Shown one piece after another: positions 54,281-63,940 of a stretch of DNA of 64,000 nucleotides (positions are counted from its first letter, which is position 1; each line of letters opens with the position of its first letter). The position numbers were made by a program, and so were the translations under genes. The stretch covers positions 496,001-560,000 of the forward strand of contig NZ_JAGPNL010000004.1 of the NCBI RefSeq assembly GCF_018069565.1, written 5' to 3'. Source of the DNA: Streptomyces tagetis. GTDB lineage: Bacteria; Actinomycetota; Actinomycetes; Streptomycetales; Streptomycetaceae. The notes below the pieces were generated by a model, which did not search any database, was not told the origin of the DNA, and worked only from the letters and a program-made list of their open reading frames with translations.

Positions 54281-55507
54281 GTGCCCGAGCAACCGATCAC
54301 CGTCCTCGACCCGAAGGCGCCCGACCACCACGCCGAACACCGGTCGCTGCGCGCCCTGGGACCGGCGACCCGGGTGGACATCCTCGGCGTGACCGCCTGG
54401 TCGGTCAGCGATCCGGCGCTGCTCAAGCGGCTCCTCACCAGTGCGCGGGTCTCGAAGGACCTGCGGGCGCACTGGCCGGCGTTCGCCGAGACGGCGGCGA
54501 CCTGGCCCCTCGCGCTGTGGATCACCGCCGGCAACATGTTCACCGCGTTCGGCGCGGACCACCGCAGGCTGCGCCGGCTGGTGTCACCGGCGTTCGTGCC
54601 GCGCCGCATCCAGGCGCTGCGCCCGGACGTGGAGGCGATCGTGTCGGGCCTGCTCGACGACCTCGCCGCGCTGCCTCCGGACGAACCCGTCGACCTGCGG
54701 GAACGCCTCGCCCATCCGCTGCCTATCGCGGTGATCGGCCGGCTCATGGGCATCCCCGAGGACCAACGCCCGCATGTCCGCGTCCTGGTGGACCGCGTCT
54801 TCGCCACGACCCTCACCGCCGAGCAGGCCGCCGCGAACACCGCCGAGCTGTACGGGGCGCTCGACCGGCTGATCGCCGCCAAACGCGCCCGGCCCGGCGA
54901 CGACATGACGTCCCTGCTCCTCGCCGCCCGCGACGAGGAGGGCGACGGCGACGGCCTGAGTGCCGAGGAGGTGCGGGACACGCTGCTGCTGATGATCAGC
55001 GCCGGGTACGAGACCACGGTCAACGTCATCGACCAGGCCCTGACCGCGCTGCTGGCCGACCCGGCGCACCTCGGCCACCTGCGGGCCGGCCGCGCCGACT
55101 GGTCCGACGTGGTCGAGGAGACCCTGCGCCACGAACCCGCCGTCAAGCACCTGCCGTTGCGCTGCGCCCTCGCGGACATCCCCTTGCCCGACGGCCAGGT
55201 CATCGCCCGGGGCGACGCGATCCTCGCCTCGTACGGCGCGGCCAACCGTCACCCCGACTGGCACGGCGAGTCCGCCGACCTCTTCGACGCCACGCGGCCC
55301 GCCAAGGACCACCTGGCCTTCGGTCACGGGGTGCACTTCTGCCTCGGCGCCCCGCTCGCGCGGCTCGAAGTGGCCACCGCCCTGCGCCTGTTCTTCGCCC
55401 GGTTCCCGGCCGCCCGGCTCGCCGTCCCGGTGGCGGAACTGCGCCCGCTGCCCACCCTGATCAGCAACGGCCACACCGCACTGCCGGTCCACCTGGGCCC
55501 GGCGTGA
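54281..55507 (+). CDS. cytochrome P450
   Basis: The 408-residue soluble bacterial P450 starts at GTG 54281, with AAGGAGGGG 5 nt upstream. The I-helix oxygen-activation motif is AGYETT (residues 241-246), the K-helix ExxR is in EETLRHE, and the heme-binding loop is FGHGVHFCLGAPLA with the thiolate ligand Cys354. Size and motifs fit CYP105/107-like actinobacterial enzymes; substrate cannot be predicted. No ferredoxin or reductase gene is adjacent. Its stop codon overlaps the start of a 93-residue gene (GTGA). Confidence 0.93.
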   Translation: MPEQPITVLDPKAPDHHAEHRSLRALGPATRVDILGVTAWSVSDPALLKRLLTSARVSKDLRAHWPAFAETAATWPLALWITAGNMFTAFGADHRRLRRLVSPAFVPRRIQALRPDVEAIVSGLLDDLAALPPDEPVDLRERLAHPLPIAVIGRLMGIPEDQRPHVRVLVDRVFATTLTAEQAAANTAELYGALDRLIAAKRARPGDDMTSLLLAARDEEGDGDGLSAEEVRDTLLLMISAGYETTVNVIDQALTALLADPAHLGHLRAGRADWSDVVEETLRHEPAVKHLPLRCALADIPLPDGQVIARGDAILASYGAANRHPDWHGESADLFDATRPAKDHLAFGHGVHFCLGAPLARLEVATALRLFFARFPAARLAVPVAELRPLPTLISNGHTALPVHLGPA

Positions 55508-55785
55508 CGACCCCCACGACCCTCACCTTCGTCCGCCACACGGACGGGCTCCGCTACGACTTCACCCGCAGCGGCACACGCCACGGCCGCCCGGCCTACG
55601 AACGAACCGACGGCCGGGTGGGGTGCCTCTGGTCCCCGTCCGAGGGTTGGCACTGCGAGAGCGCCGACGGCATCATCTCGGCGTACCCGGTGACCGGCCA
55701 CCACGACGCACCCGAGCCTCCGGCCACGGTCTGGCGCAGCTTCAAGGCCGACCGTTCCCACCTCTACGACCTTCTTCACCAGTAG
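55504..55785 (+). CDS. unknown 93-residue protein coupled to the P450
   Basis: GTG 55504 overlaps the P450 stop codon in GTGA, so it should be translated by the same ribosomes. The product is rich in aromatic and polar residues (TFVRHTDGLRYDFTRSG, GCLWSPSEGWHCESADGI, VWRSFKADRSHLYDLLHQ), with two cysteines, no signal peptide and no membrane helix. I recognise no domain. Third-position GC bias supports real coding. It could be a P450 accessory protein or unrelated. It ends in a 10-bp overlap with the convergent gene. Confidence 0.7.
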   Translation: MTTPTTLTFVRHTDGLRYDFTRSGTRHGRPAYERTDGRVGCLWSPSEGWHCESADGIISAYPVTGHHDAPEPPATVWRSFKADRSHLYDLLHQ

Positions 55786-56081
55786 GTACGCGTGACGCTC
55801 TCCGGCAGCCGCCCCAGCCGCTGCCACTCGTGGAAGATCACGGAAGCCACGAGCAGAAACGCCCGCCGCACCTCGGGCCGCGGATCGGCCCGCTCGACGC
55901 ACCCGACGCTCCGGCGCATCACCATCGCCCCCACGACACACCCCCGCGCCGTACAAGGCCGCACGACCTCGCCCTCCTGGTCCACCACCACATGCCCGGA
56001 CCCCCCGCCCCCGTCCTCCCACGCATAAACGACCCCACCCCCACCGGCCCCAACCCTCCGACACCCCACCCAAGCCACCAC
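55776..56081 (-). CDS. unknown small protein, convergent with the P450 operon
   Basis: A frame of about 101 codons with strong G/C third-position bias. GTG 56081 has GGAGGGG 3 nt upstream, and an ATG at 56147 is also in frame. The product is Gly/Val-rich at first, then VVRPCTARGCVVGAMVMRRS and a helical C-terminus RRAFLLVASVIFHEWQRLGRLPES. No family is recognised. It overlaps the end of the 93-residue gene by 10 bp. Confidence 0.5.
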   Translation of the reverse strand: MVAWVGCRRVGAGGGGVVYAWEDGGGGSGHVVVDQEGEVVRPCTARGCVVGAMVMRRSVGCVERADPRPEVRRAFLLVASVIFHEWQRLGRLPESVTRTYW

Positions 56082-56137
56082 AAGCCCCTCCCCTCCCCCA
56101 CCCTCCACCTGTCCGAGGGCACCGTTACCTTCCGCGC

Positions 56138-56482
56138 ATGAGCACACCGGAAACCCTGCTCCACCTCATCGAGCAGGACCCAACACTGACCGCCACACTG
56201 GCCTGCCCCTGCGACTTCGACATCACCCGCCGCGACCCCGTGGAAGACCTCGTCCTCCCCACGGGACGCCCACTGCGCCCGATAGCGGGCTGCGGCGCGG
56301 GCGGCACGTACTTCCTCTGCGGAGAACCCGGAGCCGAGGAACGCCCCGTCCTGTACGCCGACTCCGAGGGCCAGGCCACGCTGATCGGCACCGACCTCGC
56401 CGAGGCCCTCACCCTCCTCGCCGTCCTCCCCTACGTACCCCACCCCGACCACGAGCCGTACGAGTTCCTCTTCGGAAACTGA
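56138..56482 (+). CDS. unknown 114-residue protein, possibly SUKH/SMI1-like
   Basis: The product begins MSTPETLLHLIEQDPTLTATLACPCDFDI and contains LPTGRPLRPIAGCGAGGTYFLCGEPGAEERPVLYADSEGQATLIG and a C-terminal helix AEALTLLAVLPYV. The central 'GGTYFLCG...VLYADSEGQA.LIG' pattern resembles SUKH-superfamily proteins, some of which are immunity proteins, but the match is weak. No toxin gene is adjacent. ATG 56138 has no strong ribosome site. Codon bias is coding-like. Confidence 0.65.
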   Translation: MSTPETLLHLIEQDPTLTATLACPCDFDITRRDPVEDLVLPTGRPLRPIAGCGAGGTYFLCGEPGAEERPVLYADSEGQATLIGTDLAEALTLLAVLPYVPHPDHEPYEFLFGN

Positions 56483-56675
56483 CCCTTCGGTGTACGCACT
56501 GCGGTGAGGTGCCCCAGGGGCACAGCGACAGCCCTGACCGACCCCTCCGACGAGCTGCACGACATGGGACGAACCTTCCAGCCCCAAACGAGCAGGGGCC
56601 GACCCCCAAAAGGCCGACCCCTTCCTGACCTGCATGCTTAGCAGATCAGCAACATGGCAAAACAGCACCCGCCCG

Positions 56676-57764
<1,089 letters not shown>

Positions 57765-57932
57765 GTTGCGACTTCCCGTACGTGAGGATGTGGAGGCGGC
57801 CGGGCAGGGGCCGATCCCCCAGTCTACGGGGTGTCCGGTACCGGCCGGGCGGCACGTCGAACGCTTGGCCAAGCTGCTCCGACGGCGTGTCCGAGAGCCC
57901 ATTCGGCACATTAACCGACCTAAGTTGGTCCA

Positions 57933-58601
57933 GTGGAGCAACACAGGACGCGACCTGCGCAGTACGGACCGCGACGAGGCCGGGCCCGGTTGCCCCCGCA
58001 GGGGCGGGGTGCGGCCGATGGGGTGAGGCGGGCCCGGCCGCTGCCCCCGGGCGACCGGCGGCCCGCGACGGCACCTCCCCGGCCGGGGACACCGGCGCCC
58101 CCGGCGGCGCGCGCCCTGCCCGGCCTGTCCGCGCTGCGGTTCCCCGCGCTCCGGCTGACCGGGCTGGGCGGTGGCCTGTTCTGCACGGCGGTCATGGTCG
58201 TGCTCGGTCTGCTCGATTGGCTGCTGTTCGGCGCCTCCCTCACCGTCTACGGCGCGCTCTTCCTGCCGGTGTGCGTGCTCACCGCGCTCTGGGTGCGCGG
58301 GAACGATCTGCTGACGGCGCCCGTGTCGGTGCCGATCGGCTTCACCGCGGGTCTGGTCACCGTCGCCGAGAGCGGTGACGGGGTGAGCGGGCGGCTGATG
58401 GGCCTGGTCACGGGGCTAGCCACGGGGGCCGGCTGGCTGTACACCGGGACGCTGATCGCGGGGGTGACGGTGCTCGTACGCCGGGTGCGGCTGGTACGCC
58501 GCCGGGCCGCCGCCCGTACCCGCCCGCCCCAGCAGCATCAACAACAGCAACATCAGCAACATCAGCAACAAAGACACCAACGGCGACAACAGCAGCCTTG
58601 A
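57933..58601 (+). CDS. DUF6542-type membrane protein with Gln/His-rich tail
   Basis: The 222-residue protein starts at GTG 57933 (weak ribosome site). A basic, Pro/Arg-rich N-terminus of 70 residues precedes four predicted transmembrane helices (about 78-172) with LDWLLFGASLTVYGALFLPV and WVRGNDLLTAPVSVPIGFTAGL, the DUF6542 pattern. The last 25 residues are almost only Gln, His and Arg, encoded by a low-GC CAA/CAG/CAT stretch (58531-58598) unlike the rest of the gene. A membrane gene also lies between ispH and ychF in mycobacteria (Rv1111c, from memory). Confidence 0.78.
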   Translation: MEQHRTRPAQYGPRRGRARLPPQGRGAADGVRRARPLPPGDRRPATAPPRPGTPAPPAARALPGLSALRFPALRLTGLGGGLFCTAVMVVLGLLDWLLFGASLTVYGALFLPVCVLTALWVRGNDLLTAPVSVPIGFTAGLVTVAESGDGVSGRLMGLVTGLATGAGWLYTGTLIAGVTVLVRRVRLVRRRAAARTRPPQQHQQQQHQQHQQQRHQRRQQQP

Positions 58602-58633
58602 GTGCGGACCGCCGCCGCGGTCGCGCCCCTCGC

Positions 58634-59374
58634 TCAGCCCGCCGCCCGCATCGCCGCGCCCACGATCCCCGCGTTGTTCTGGAGCCGTGCCGGGACGATC
58701 TCCGCCCGTACGCCGTCCAGGTACGGGAGGAACTTGTGGGCCTTGCGGCTGACTCCGCCGCCGATGACGAACAGTTCGGGCGAGAACAGCATCTCCACGT
58801 GCGCGAGGTACGCCCGCACCCGGTGGCCCCACTGCTCCCAGGTCAGGTCGTGGTCCTCCTTGGCCTTGCTGGAGGCCCGCTTCTCGGCCTCGTGGCCGTC
58901 GAGTTCCAGGTGGCCGAGTTCGGTGTTGGGGACCAGGACGCCGTCGTGGAAGACGGCGCTGCCGATGCCGGTGCCGAAGGTGAGCAGGATGACCGTGCCC
59001 CGCCGGCCGCGCCCGGCGCCGAAGGCCATCTCGGCGACGCCCGCCGCGTCCGCGTCGTTGACGACGGTGACGTCCAGGCCGCCCAGCCGCTCGCGGAACA
59101 GGGCGCGGGCGTCGGTGTCGACCCAGCTCTTGTCGACGTTGGCGGCGGTGAGGACCGTGGCGCCGTCCGTGACCACGCCGGGGAAGGTGAGGCCGACCGG
59201 CCCGGTCCAGCCGAAGTGCTCGACGACCTGCTTCACGCCGTCGGCGACCCCGTCGGGGGTCGCCGGGCTCGGGGTGAGCACCTTGTGCCGTTCCTGGGCG
59301 AGGTCGCCCCTGTCGAGGTCCACAGGGGCGCCCTTGATGCCGGACCCGCCGATGTCCACGCCGAAGATCTGCAT
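58634..59374 (-). CDS. ppgK: polyphosphate glucokinase
   Basis: The 246-residue ROK-family kinase has the phosphate-1 loop GVDIGGSGIKGAPVDL, ROK landmarks VNDADAAGVAEMAFG (catalytic Asp) and ILLTFGTGIGSAVFHDG, and LGHLELDGHEAEKRAS, as in actinobacterial polyphosphate-dependent enzymes. It phosphorylates glucose with polyphosphate or ATP. The zinc-binding HxnCxCx2C motif of other ROK proteins is absent, as expected for PpgK. It follows ispH by 78 bp in the same direction. Confidence 0.93.
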   Translation of the reverse strand: MQIFGVDIGGSGIKGAPVDLDRGDLAQERHKVLTPSPATPDGVADGVKQVVEHFGWTGPVGLTFPGVVTDGATVLTAANVDKSWVDTDARALFRERLGGLDVTVVNDADAAGVAEMAFGAGRGRRGTVILLTFGTGIGSAVFHDGVLVPNTELGHLELDGHEAEKRASSKAKEDHDLTWEQWGHRVRAYLAHVEMLFSPELFVIGGGVSRKAHKFLPYLDGVRAEIVPARLQNNAGIVGAAMRAAG

Positions 59375-59452
59375 GGCCCCACGTTACGACGGGCGACACC
59401 GCGTCACACGGGTGGTCAGGTGGCAGGTGGCGTCAGTTCCTGCCGGCTCCGG

Positions 59453-60460
59453 TCAGTCCTCGTCCGTACCGGAGCCGCCGCGCTCGGCGACCAGGGCCGC
59501 CGCCTCCTCGCGCAGGTCGCGGCGGAGTTCCTTGGGGAGCGAGAAGATGATGGACTCCTCGGCCGCCTTGACGATCTCCACGTCCTCGAAACCGCGGGCG
59601 GAGAGCCACTCCAGCACCTCTTCGACCAGTACCTCGGGCACCGAGGCGCCGGAGGTGAGGCCGACGGTGGTGACGCCGTCGAGCCACGCCTCGTCGATCT
59701 CGGAGGCGAAGTCCACGAGGTGGGCGTCGCGGGCACCGGCCTGCTTGGCGACCTCGACGAGCCGCACGGAGTTGGAGGAGTTGCGGGAGCCGACGACGAT
59801 GACGAGGTCGGCCTCGGCGCCCATCTGCTTGACGGCGAGCTGGCGGTTCTGGGTGGCGTAGCAGATGTCGTCGCTCGGCGGGGAGATGAGCTGCGGGAAC
59901 TTCTCCTTGAGCGCGTCGACGGTCTCCATGGTCTCGTCGACGGAGAGCGTGGTCTGGGAGAGCCAGACGACCCGGGACGGGTCGCGGACCTCGACCTTGG
60001 CGACGTCCTCGGGGCCGTCGACGAGCTGGATGTGCTCGGGGGCCTCGCCGGAGGTGCCGATGACCTCCTCGTGGCCCTCGTGGCCGATCAGGAGGATGTC
60101 GTAGTCCTCCTTGGCGAAGCGGACGGCCTCCTTGTGGACCTTGGTCACCAGGGGGCAGGTGGCGTCGATGGTGGCGAGCCGGCCGCGTTCGGCCTCGTCG
60201 TGGACGACGGGCGCCACGCCGTGCGCGGAGAACATGACGATGTTCCCCGGGGGGACCTCGTCGGTCTGCTCGACGAAGACGGCGCCCTTCTTCTCCAGAG
60301 TCTGGACGACGTACTTGTTGTGGACGATCTCGTGTCGGACGTAGACCGGAGCCCCGTACTGCTCCAGGGCCTTCTCGACGGCGATCACGGCGCGGTCCAC
60401 TCCCGCGCAGTAGCCACGAGGGGCGGCGAGCAGGACACGGCGGCCAGACGAAGCAGTCAT
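59453..60460 (-). CDS. ispH: 4-hydroxy-3-methylbut-2-enyl diphosphate reductase
   Basis: The 335-residue protein has the three 4Fe-4S cysteines in GYCAGVDRAV, DATCPLVTKVH and DICYATQNRQ, the substrate-binding VGSRNSSNSVRL and the conserved HxxVHN segment (RHEIVHNKYVV). It makes isopentenyl and dimethylallyl diphosphate in the last step of the MEP pathway. ATG 60460 begins MTASSGRRVLLAAPRGYCAG. An acidic C-terminal tail of about 20 residues follows. It is divergent from the APC permease and heads a likely operon with ppgK. Confidence 0.95.
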   Translation of the reverse strand: MTASSGRRVLLAAPRGYCAGVDRAVIAVEKALEQYGAPVYVRHEIVHNKYVVQTLEKKGAVFVEQTDEVPPGNIVMFSAHGVAPVVHDEAERGRLATIDATCPLVTKVHKEAVRFAKEDYDILLIGHEGHEEVIGTSGEAPEHIQLVDGPEDVAKVEVRDPSRVVWLSQTTLSVDETMETVDALKEKFPQLISPPSDDICYATQNRQLAVKQMGAEADLVIVVGSRNSSNSVRLVEVAKQAGARDAHLVDFASEIDEAWLDGVTTVGLTSGASVPEVLVEEVLEWLSARGFEDVEIVKAAEESIIFSLPKELRRDLREEAAALVAERGGSGTDED

Positions 60461-60561
60461 GGCCCCATCGTAAGGGCCGCGTTCGGCGGCGCAGAGATCG
60501 CGTGGGCCGGGCGCCGCCGGACAGACTGTCGGGAAGGTACCCCGGCACTGGCGGAGGCAGG

Positions 60562-61935
60562 ATGTCCGAGACCGGTTCGACGGCCCGCGACGCGGGTGAG
60601 GGACACGGGCTGCGGCGCAGTCTGGGCTTCCGGGACCTGGTCGTGTACGGGTTGCTGTTCATCGCGCCCATGGCCCCGGTCGGGGTCTTCGGCACGCTGG
60701 ACGCCAAGTCGCACGGCGCGGTCGCACTGGTGTACGTGGTGGCGACGATCGCCATGGCGTTCACCGCTTTCAGCTACGCCCAGATGGTGCGGGTGGTCCC
60801 CCAGGCGGGTTCCGTCTTCGCCTACGCGCGGGCCGGGCTGGGGCACGGGGCCGGGTTCGTGGCGGGCTGGATGGCGATGCTCGACTACGTCCTCATCCCG
60901 GCGGTGGCCTACCTCTTCTCCGGCATCGCCATGGAGGCGCTGGTGCCGGAGGTGTCGCGGTGGGTGTGGACGGCCCTCGCCGTGGTGATCACGACCCTGC
61001 TGAACCTGTGGGGGGTGCGGGCCGCGGCCCGGGTGGGGTTCCTGGTGCTCGCCATGGAGATCGTCGTCCTGGTGGTGTTCGTGGTGGCGGCGATCGTGGT
61101 CCTGGCGCGCGACGGCGCCGAACGGGGCTGGCTGTCGCCGCTGACCGGGGACGGGACGCAGGGCGCGTTCGCGCTGTCGGCGGTGGTCGGCGCGGTGTCG
61201 GTGGCGGTCCTGTCGTACCTGGGCTTCGACGCGATCGCGACCTTCGCGGAGGAGGTCACGGGCGGGTCGGCGAAGGTGGCGCGGGCGCTGCTGTTCTGCC
61301 TGGCGCTGGCGGGTGTGCTGTTCGTGGCCCAGACGTACCTGGTGGCGCTGCTGGAGCCGGTGACGTCGGCGGAACTGGCGGCGCGGCCGGAGCGGCAGGG
61401 GGCGGCCTTCTACGACGCGGTGGACTCCTCGGTGGGGACGTGGCTGCACGATCTGGTGGCGGTGAGCAAGGCGATCGGCGCGGCGTTCGCCGCGCTGGCG
61501 GGGCAGGCGGCGGCCGGGCGGCTGCTGTTCGCCATGGGCCGGGACCGGCGGCTGCCGGGCGCGCTGTCGCGGACGAAGGCGGGGGTGCCGCGGGTGGCGC
61601 TGCTGGTCTCCGCGGTGATCACGATGGCGGCGGCGGTGTGGGCGGCGCAGCGGCCGGACGGGCTCGACCATCTGGTGTCGGTCGTCGACGTCGGCGCGCT
61701 GACCGCGTTCACGCTGCTGCACGCGAGCGTGGTGGGCTGGTTCGCGGTGCGGCGGGCCGGCGGTGCGGTGAGCTGGTGGCGGCACGTCCTGATCCCGGTG
61801 CTGGGCGCCGCGATCACCATCGCGGTGATCGTGGAGGCTTCGGGGACGGCCCAGGTGGTGGGCGCGGTCTGGCTCGTGATCGGGCTGATCATCCTGGCGG
61901 CGCAGGCGCGCCGGGGGCGGGCCGTGGGGGTGTGA
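60562..61935 (+). CDS. APC-superfamily amino acid permease
   Basis: The 457-residue protein starts at ATG 60562, with GGAGG upstream, and has about 12 transmembrane helices. The first helix motif FIAPMAPVGVFG, VPQAGSVFAYARAGLGHGAGFVAGWMAMLDYVLIP and SYLGFDAIATFAEEV are typical of APC transporters of the YeeF/Puu-like type, which import amino acids or polyamines by cation symport or exchange. Substrate cannot be assigned. The short cytoplasmic N-terminus (ARDAGEGHGLRRSLGFRDL) fits the family. Confidence 0.9.
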   Translation: MSETGSTARDAGEGHGLRRSLGFRDLVVYGLLFIAPMAPVGVFGTLDAKSHGAVALVYVVATIAMAFTAFSYAQMVRVVPQAGSVFAYARAGLGHGAGFVAGWMAMLDYVLIPAVAYLFSGIAMEALVPEVSRWVWTALAVVITTLLNLWGVRAAARVGFLVLAMEIVVLVVFVVAAIVVLARDGAERGWLSPLTGDGTQGAFALSAVVGAVSVAVLSYLGFDAIATFAEEVTGGSAKVARALLFCLALAGVLFVAQTYLVALLEPVTSAELAARPERQGAAFYDAVDSSVGTWLHDLVAVSKAIGAAFAALAGQAAAGRLLFAMGRDRRLPGALSRTKAGVPRVALLVSAVITMAAAVWAAQRPDGLDHLVSVVDVGALTAFTLLHASVVGWFAVRRAGGAVSWWRHVLIPVLGAAITIAVIVEASGTAQVVGAVWLVIGLIILAAQARRGRAVGV

Positions 61936-61994
61936 CGGGGGGTGGGGGGCTGAGGGACACGCCGTCCACCCGCACCACGGAACCCCGACACGCC

Positions 61995-62059
61995 GCACCA
62001 CCGCACCACCGCACCACCCCCACACGTCACCCCCACACGTCACCCCCACACGTCACCCC
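61995..62059. repeat. two adjacent tandem arrays between the permease and xseA
   Basis: Three copies of the 8-bp GCACCACC (61995-62018) are followed by three copies of the 13-bp CACACGTCACCCC (62021-62059). They fill much of the 183-bp gap upstream of xseA. Confidence 0.92.
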
Positions 62060-62118
62060 CGCACCCCGGCGCGACGCGCCCGGTCGTGTTGTCGGACCCG
62101 GCCGCTACGCTCGGGCGC

Positions 62119-63327
62119 ATGGCTGTGAATTCGACCCCGGAAGCCCCCTTGCCCGTCGGTCAGGTGTCGCGGCTGATCGGAGGGTGGATCGACCGGCTCG
62201 GCGCGGTGTGGGTCGAAGGGCAGATCACGCAGCTCTCGCGGCGGCCCGGCGCCGGGGTGGTGTTCCTGACCCTGCGTGACCCGTCGCACGACATCTCGGT
62301 CGGCGTGACCTGCTACCGGCAGGTGTTCGACTCCGTCGCGGACGTGGTCGGCGAGGGCGCCCGGGTGGTCGTCCACGCCAAGCCGGAGTGGTACGCGCCG
62401 CGCGGGCAGCTCTCGCTGCGGGCCACCGCCATCAAGCCGGTCGGGGTCGGGGAACTCCTCGCCCGTCTGGAGCAACTGAAGAAGTCGCTCGCGCGCGAGG
62501 GCCTGTTCGCCGCCGAGCGCAAGAAGCCGCTGCCGTTCCTGCCGCAGCTCATCGGCCTGGTGTGCGGGCGGGCCTCGGCCGCCGAGCGGGACGTGCTGGA
62601 GAACGCCCGGCACCGCTGGCCGGCCGTCCGCTTCGAGGTGCGCAACGTCGCGGTGCAGGGCGTGCACGCGGTGCCGCAGGTGGTGCAGGCCGTCAAGGAG
62701 CTGGACGCGCGGGACGACGTGGACGTGATCGTCGTCGCCCGGGGCGGCGGCAGCGTGGAGGACCTGCTGCCGTTCTCCGACGAGCAACTGGTGCGGGCGG
62801 TCGCGGCGTGCCGGACCCCGGTGGTCTCGGCGATCGGGCACGAGCCGGACCACCCGCTGCTGGACTACGTGGCCGACCTGCGCGCCTCGACGCCGACCGA
62901 CGCCGCCAAGAAGGTGGTGCCGGACGTCGGCGAGGAGTACGAGCGGGTCCGGCAGTTGCGGGACCGGGCGCGGCGCTGCGTGGCGGCCTTCGTCGACCGG
63001 GAGGAGCGGGGGCTGGCCCACGCGCTGGCCCGGCCGGCGATACAGGACCCGCACCGCATGATCGACGGCCGGGAGGCCGAGGTGGCGGCCCTGCTGGACC
63101 GGGGCCGCCGCACGCTGCGGCACCACCTGGACCGGGCCGAGTCCGAGCTGACGCACACGCACGCGCGCGTGGTGGCCCTCTCCCCCGCCGCGACCCTGAA
63201 GCGCGGGTACGCCGTGCTCCAGCGGGACGACGGCCACGCCGTGCGGGCCCCGGGGGAGGTGGCGCCCGGCGAGGTACTGCGCGCACGGGTGTCCGAGGGC
63301 GAGTTCTCCGTACGAGTCGACGCATAG
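62119..63327 (+). CDS. xseA: exodeoxyribonuclease VII large subunit
   Basis: The 402-residue protein starts at ATG 62119. It has an N-terminal OB-fold (VGQVSRLIGGWIDRLGAVWVEGQITQLSRR, about 10-105), the catalytic region LIGLVCGRASAAERDVLENARHRWP and VIVVARGGGSVEDLLPFSDEQLVRAV, then a long coiled-coil domain and a C-terminal LSPAATLKRGYAVL. With XseB it degrades single-stranded DNA from both ends. It is followed after 9 bp by xseB. Confidence 0.95.
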   Translation: MAVNSTPEAPLPVGQVSRLIGGWIDRLGAVWVEGQITQLSRRPGAGVVFLTLRDPSHDISVGVTCYRQVFDSVADVVGEGARVVVHAKPEWYAPRGQLSLRATAIKPVGVGELLARLEQLKKSLAREGLFAAERKKPLPFLPQLIGLVCGRASAAERDVLENARHRWPAVRFEVRNVAVQGVHAVPQVVQAVKELDARDDVDVIVVARGGGSVEDLLPFSDEQLVRAVAACRTPVVSAIGHEPDHPLLDYVADLRASTPTDAAKKVVPDVGEEYERVRQLRDRARRCVAAFVDREERGLAHALARPAIQDPHRMIDGREAEVAALLDRGRRTLRHHLDRAESELTHTHARVVALSPAATLKRGYAVLQRDDGHAVRAPGEVAPGEVLRARVSEGEFSVRVDA

Positions 63328-63336
63328 GGTGGGTGG

Positions 63337-63615
63337 ATGACCAGCGAGGTGGAGCAGCCGGAGGCCGTGGCCGAGGCGCTCGGGTACGAGCAGGCGCGGG
63401 ACGAGCTGATCGAGGTCGTACGGCGGCTGGAGGCGGGCGGTACGACGCTGGAGGAGTCCCTCGCCCTGTGGGAGCGGGGCGAGGAGCTGGCGAAGGTCTG
63501 CCGGCGGTGGCTGGAGGGCGCACGGGCCCGCCTGGACGCGGCCCTGGCCGAGGAGGCCCGCGCCGAGGACACCGACGGCGACGGCGGGACCGGGACCGGG
63601 ACCGGCGAGGCGTAA
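63337..63615 (+). CDS. xseB: exodeoxyribonuclease VII small subunit
   Basis: The 92-residue protein contains the family core GYEQARDELIEVVRRLEAGGTTLEESLALWERGEELAKVCRRWLEGARARLDAAL, a two-helix bundle that binds the coiled coil of XseA. It has an acidic Asp/Gly/Thr tail. ATG 63337 lies 9 nt after xseA. Confidence 0.94.
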   Translation: MTSEVEQPEAVAEALGYEQARDELIEVVRRLEAGGTTLEESLALWERGEELAKVCRRWLEGARARLDAALAEEARAEDTDGDGGTGTGTGEA

Positions 63616-63660
63616 ACCACGCCGAGTCGCGCGCGGCACCTGCCCGGCTCCCCGCCCCCC

Positions 63661-63686
63661 GGTGCGGCCGGCCGCCCGGCCGCACC
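63661..63686. terminator. 11-bp perfect hairpin between xseB and the DUF4287 gene
   Basis: The arms 63661-63671 and 63676-63686 are perfectly complementary with loop CCGC. It lies between convergent genes and probably serves both. Confidence 0.8.
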
Positions 63687-63727
63687 AGCCCCCGACCTCA
63701 CCAGCCCCCGCCCCCACCCACTGCCGC

Positions 63728-63940
63728 CTACTTCCCGCTGTCCTCCGCGAGGGTGTGGGCGACCAGCGCGTTGGCATGGCCGTGGCCGAGTCCGTGCTCG
63801 GTCTTCAGCCAGGCGACGAGCTCCATGTGCCGGACGAGCGGGGAAGAGCGGATCAGCTCCTTCCACTCGGAGATCGGACGGCCGTACTTCTTCTCGATCG
63901 ACGGGAAATAGCTCGCGGGTCCCTTGGCGGCGTCGGTCAT
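63728..63940 (-). CDS. DUF4287 protein
   Basis: The 70-residue protein (ASYFPSIEKKYGRPISEWKELIRSS, HMELVAWLKTEHGLGHGHANALVAHTL) matches the DUF4287 family, which is small, helical and cytoplasmic and is often found alone or fused to DUF5655. ATG 63940 has AAAGGG upstream. Function is unknown. Confidence 0.88.
   Translation of the reverse strand: MTDAAKGPASYFPSIEKKYGRPISEWKELIRSSPLVRHMELVAWLKTEHGLGHGHANALVAHTLAEDSGK

Noticed and set aside
51689..56482. SNF2 helicase, P450 and small genes considered as a defence island
   Set aside because: No methyltransferase, nuclease, phospholipase D or other defence partner, and no mobile element boundary was found.
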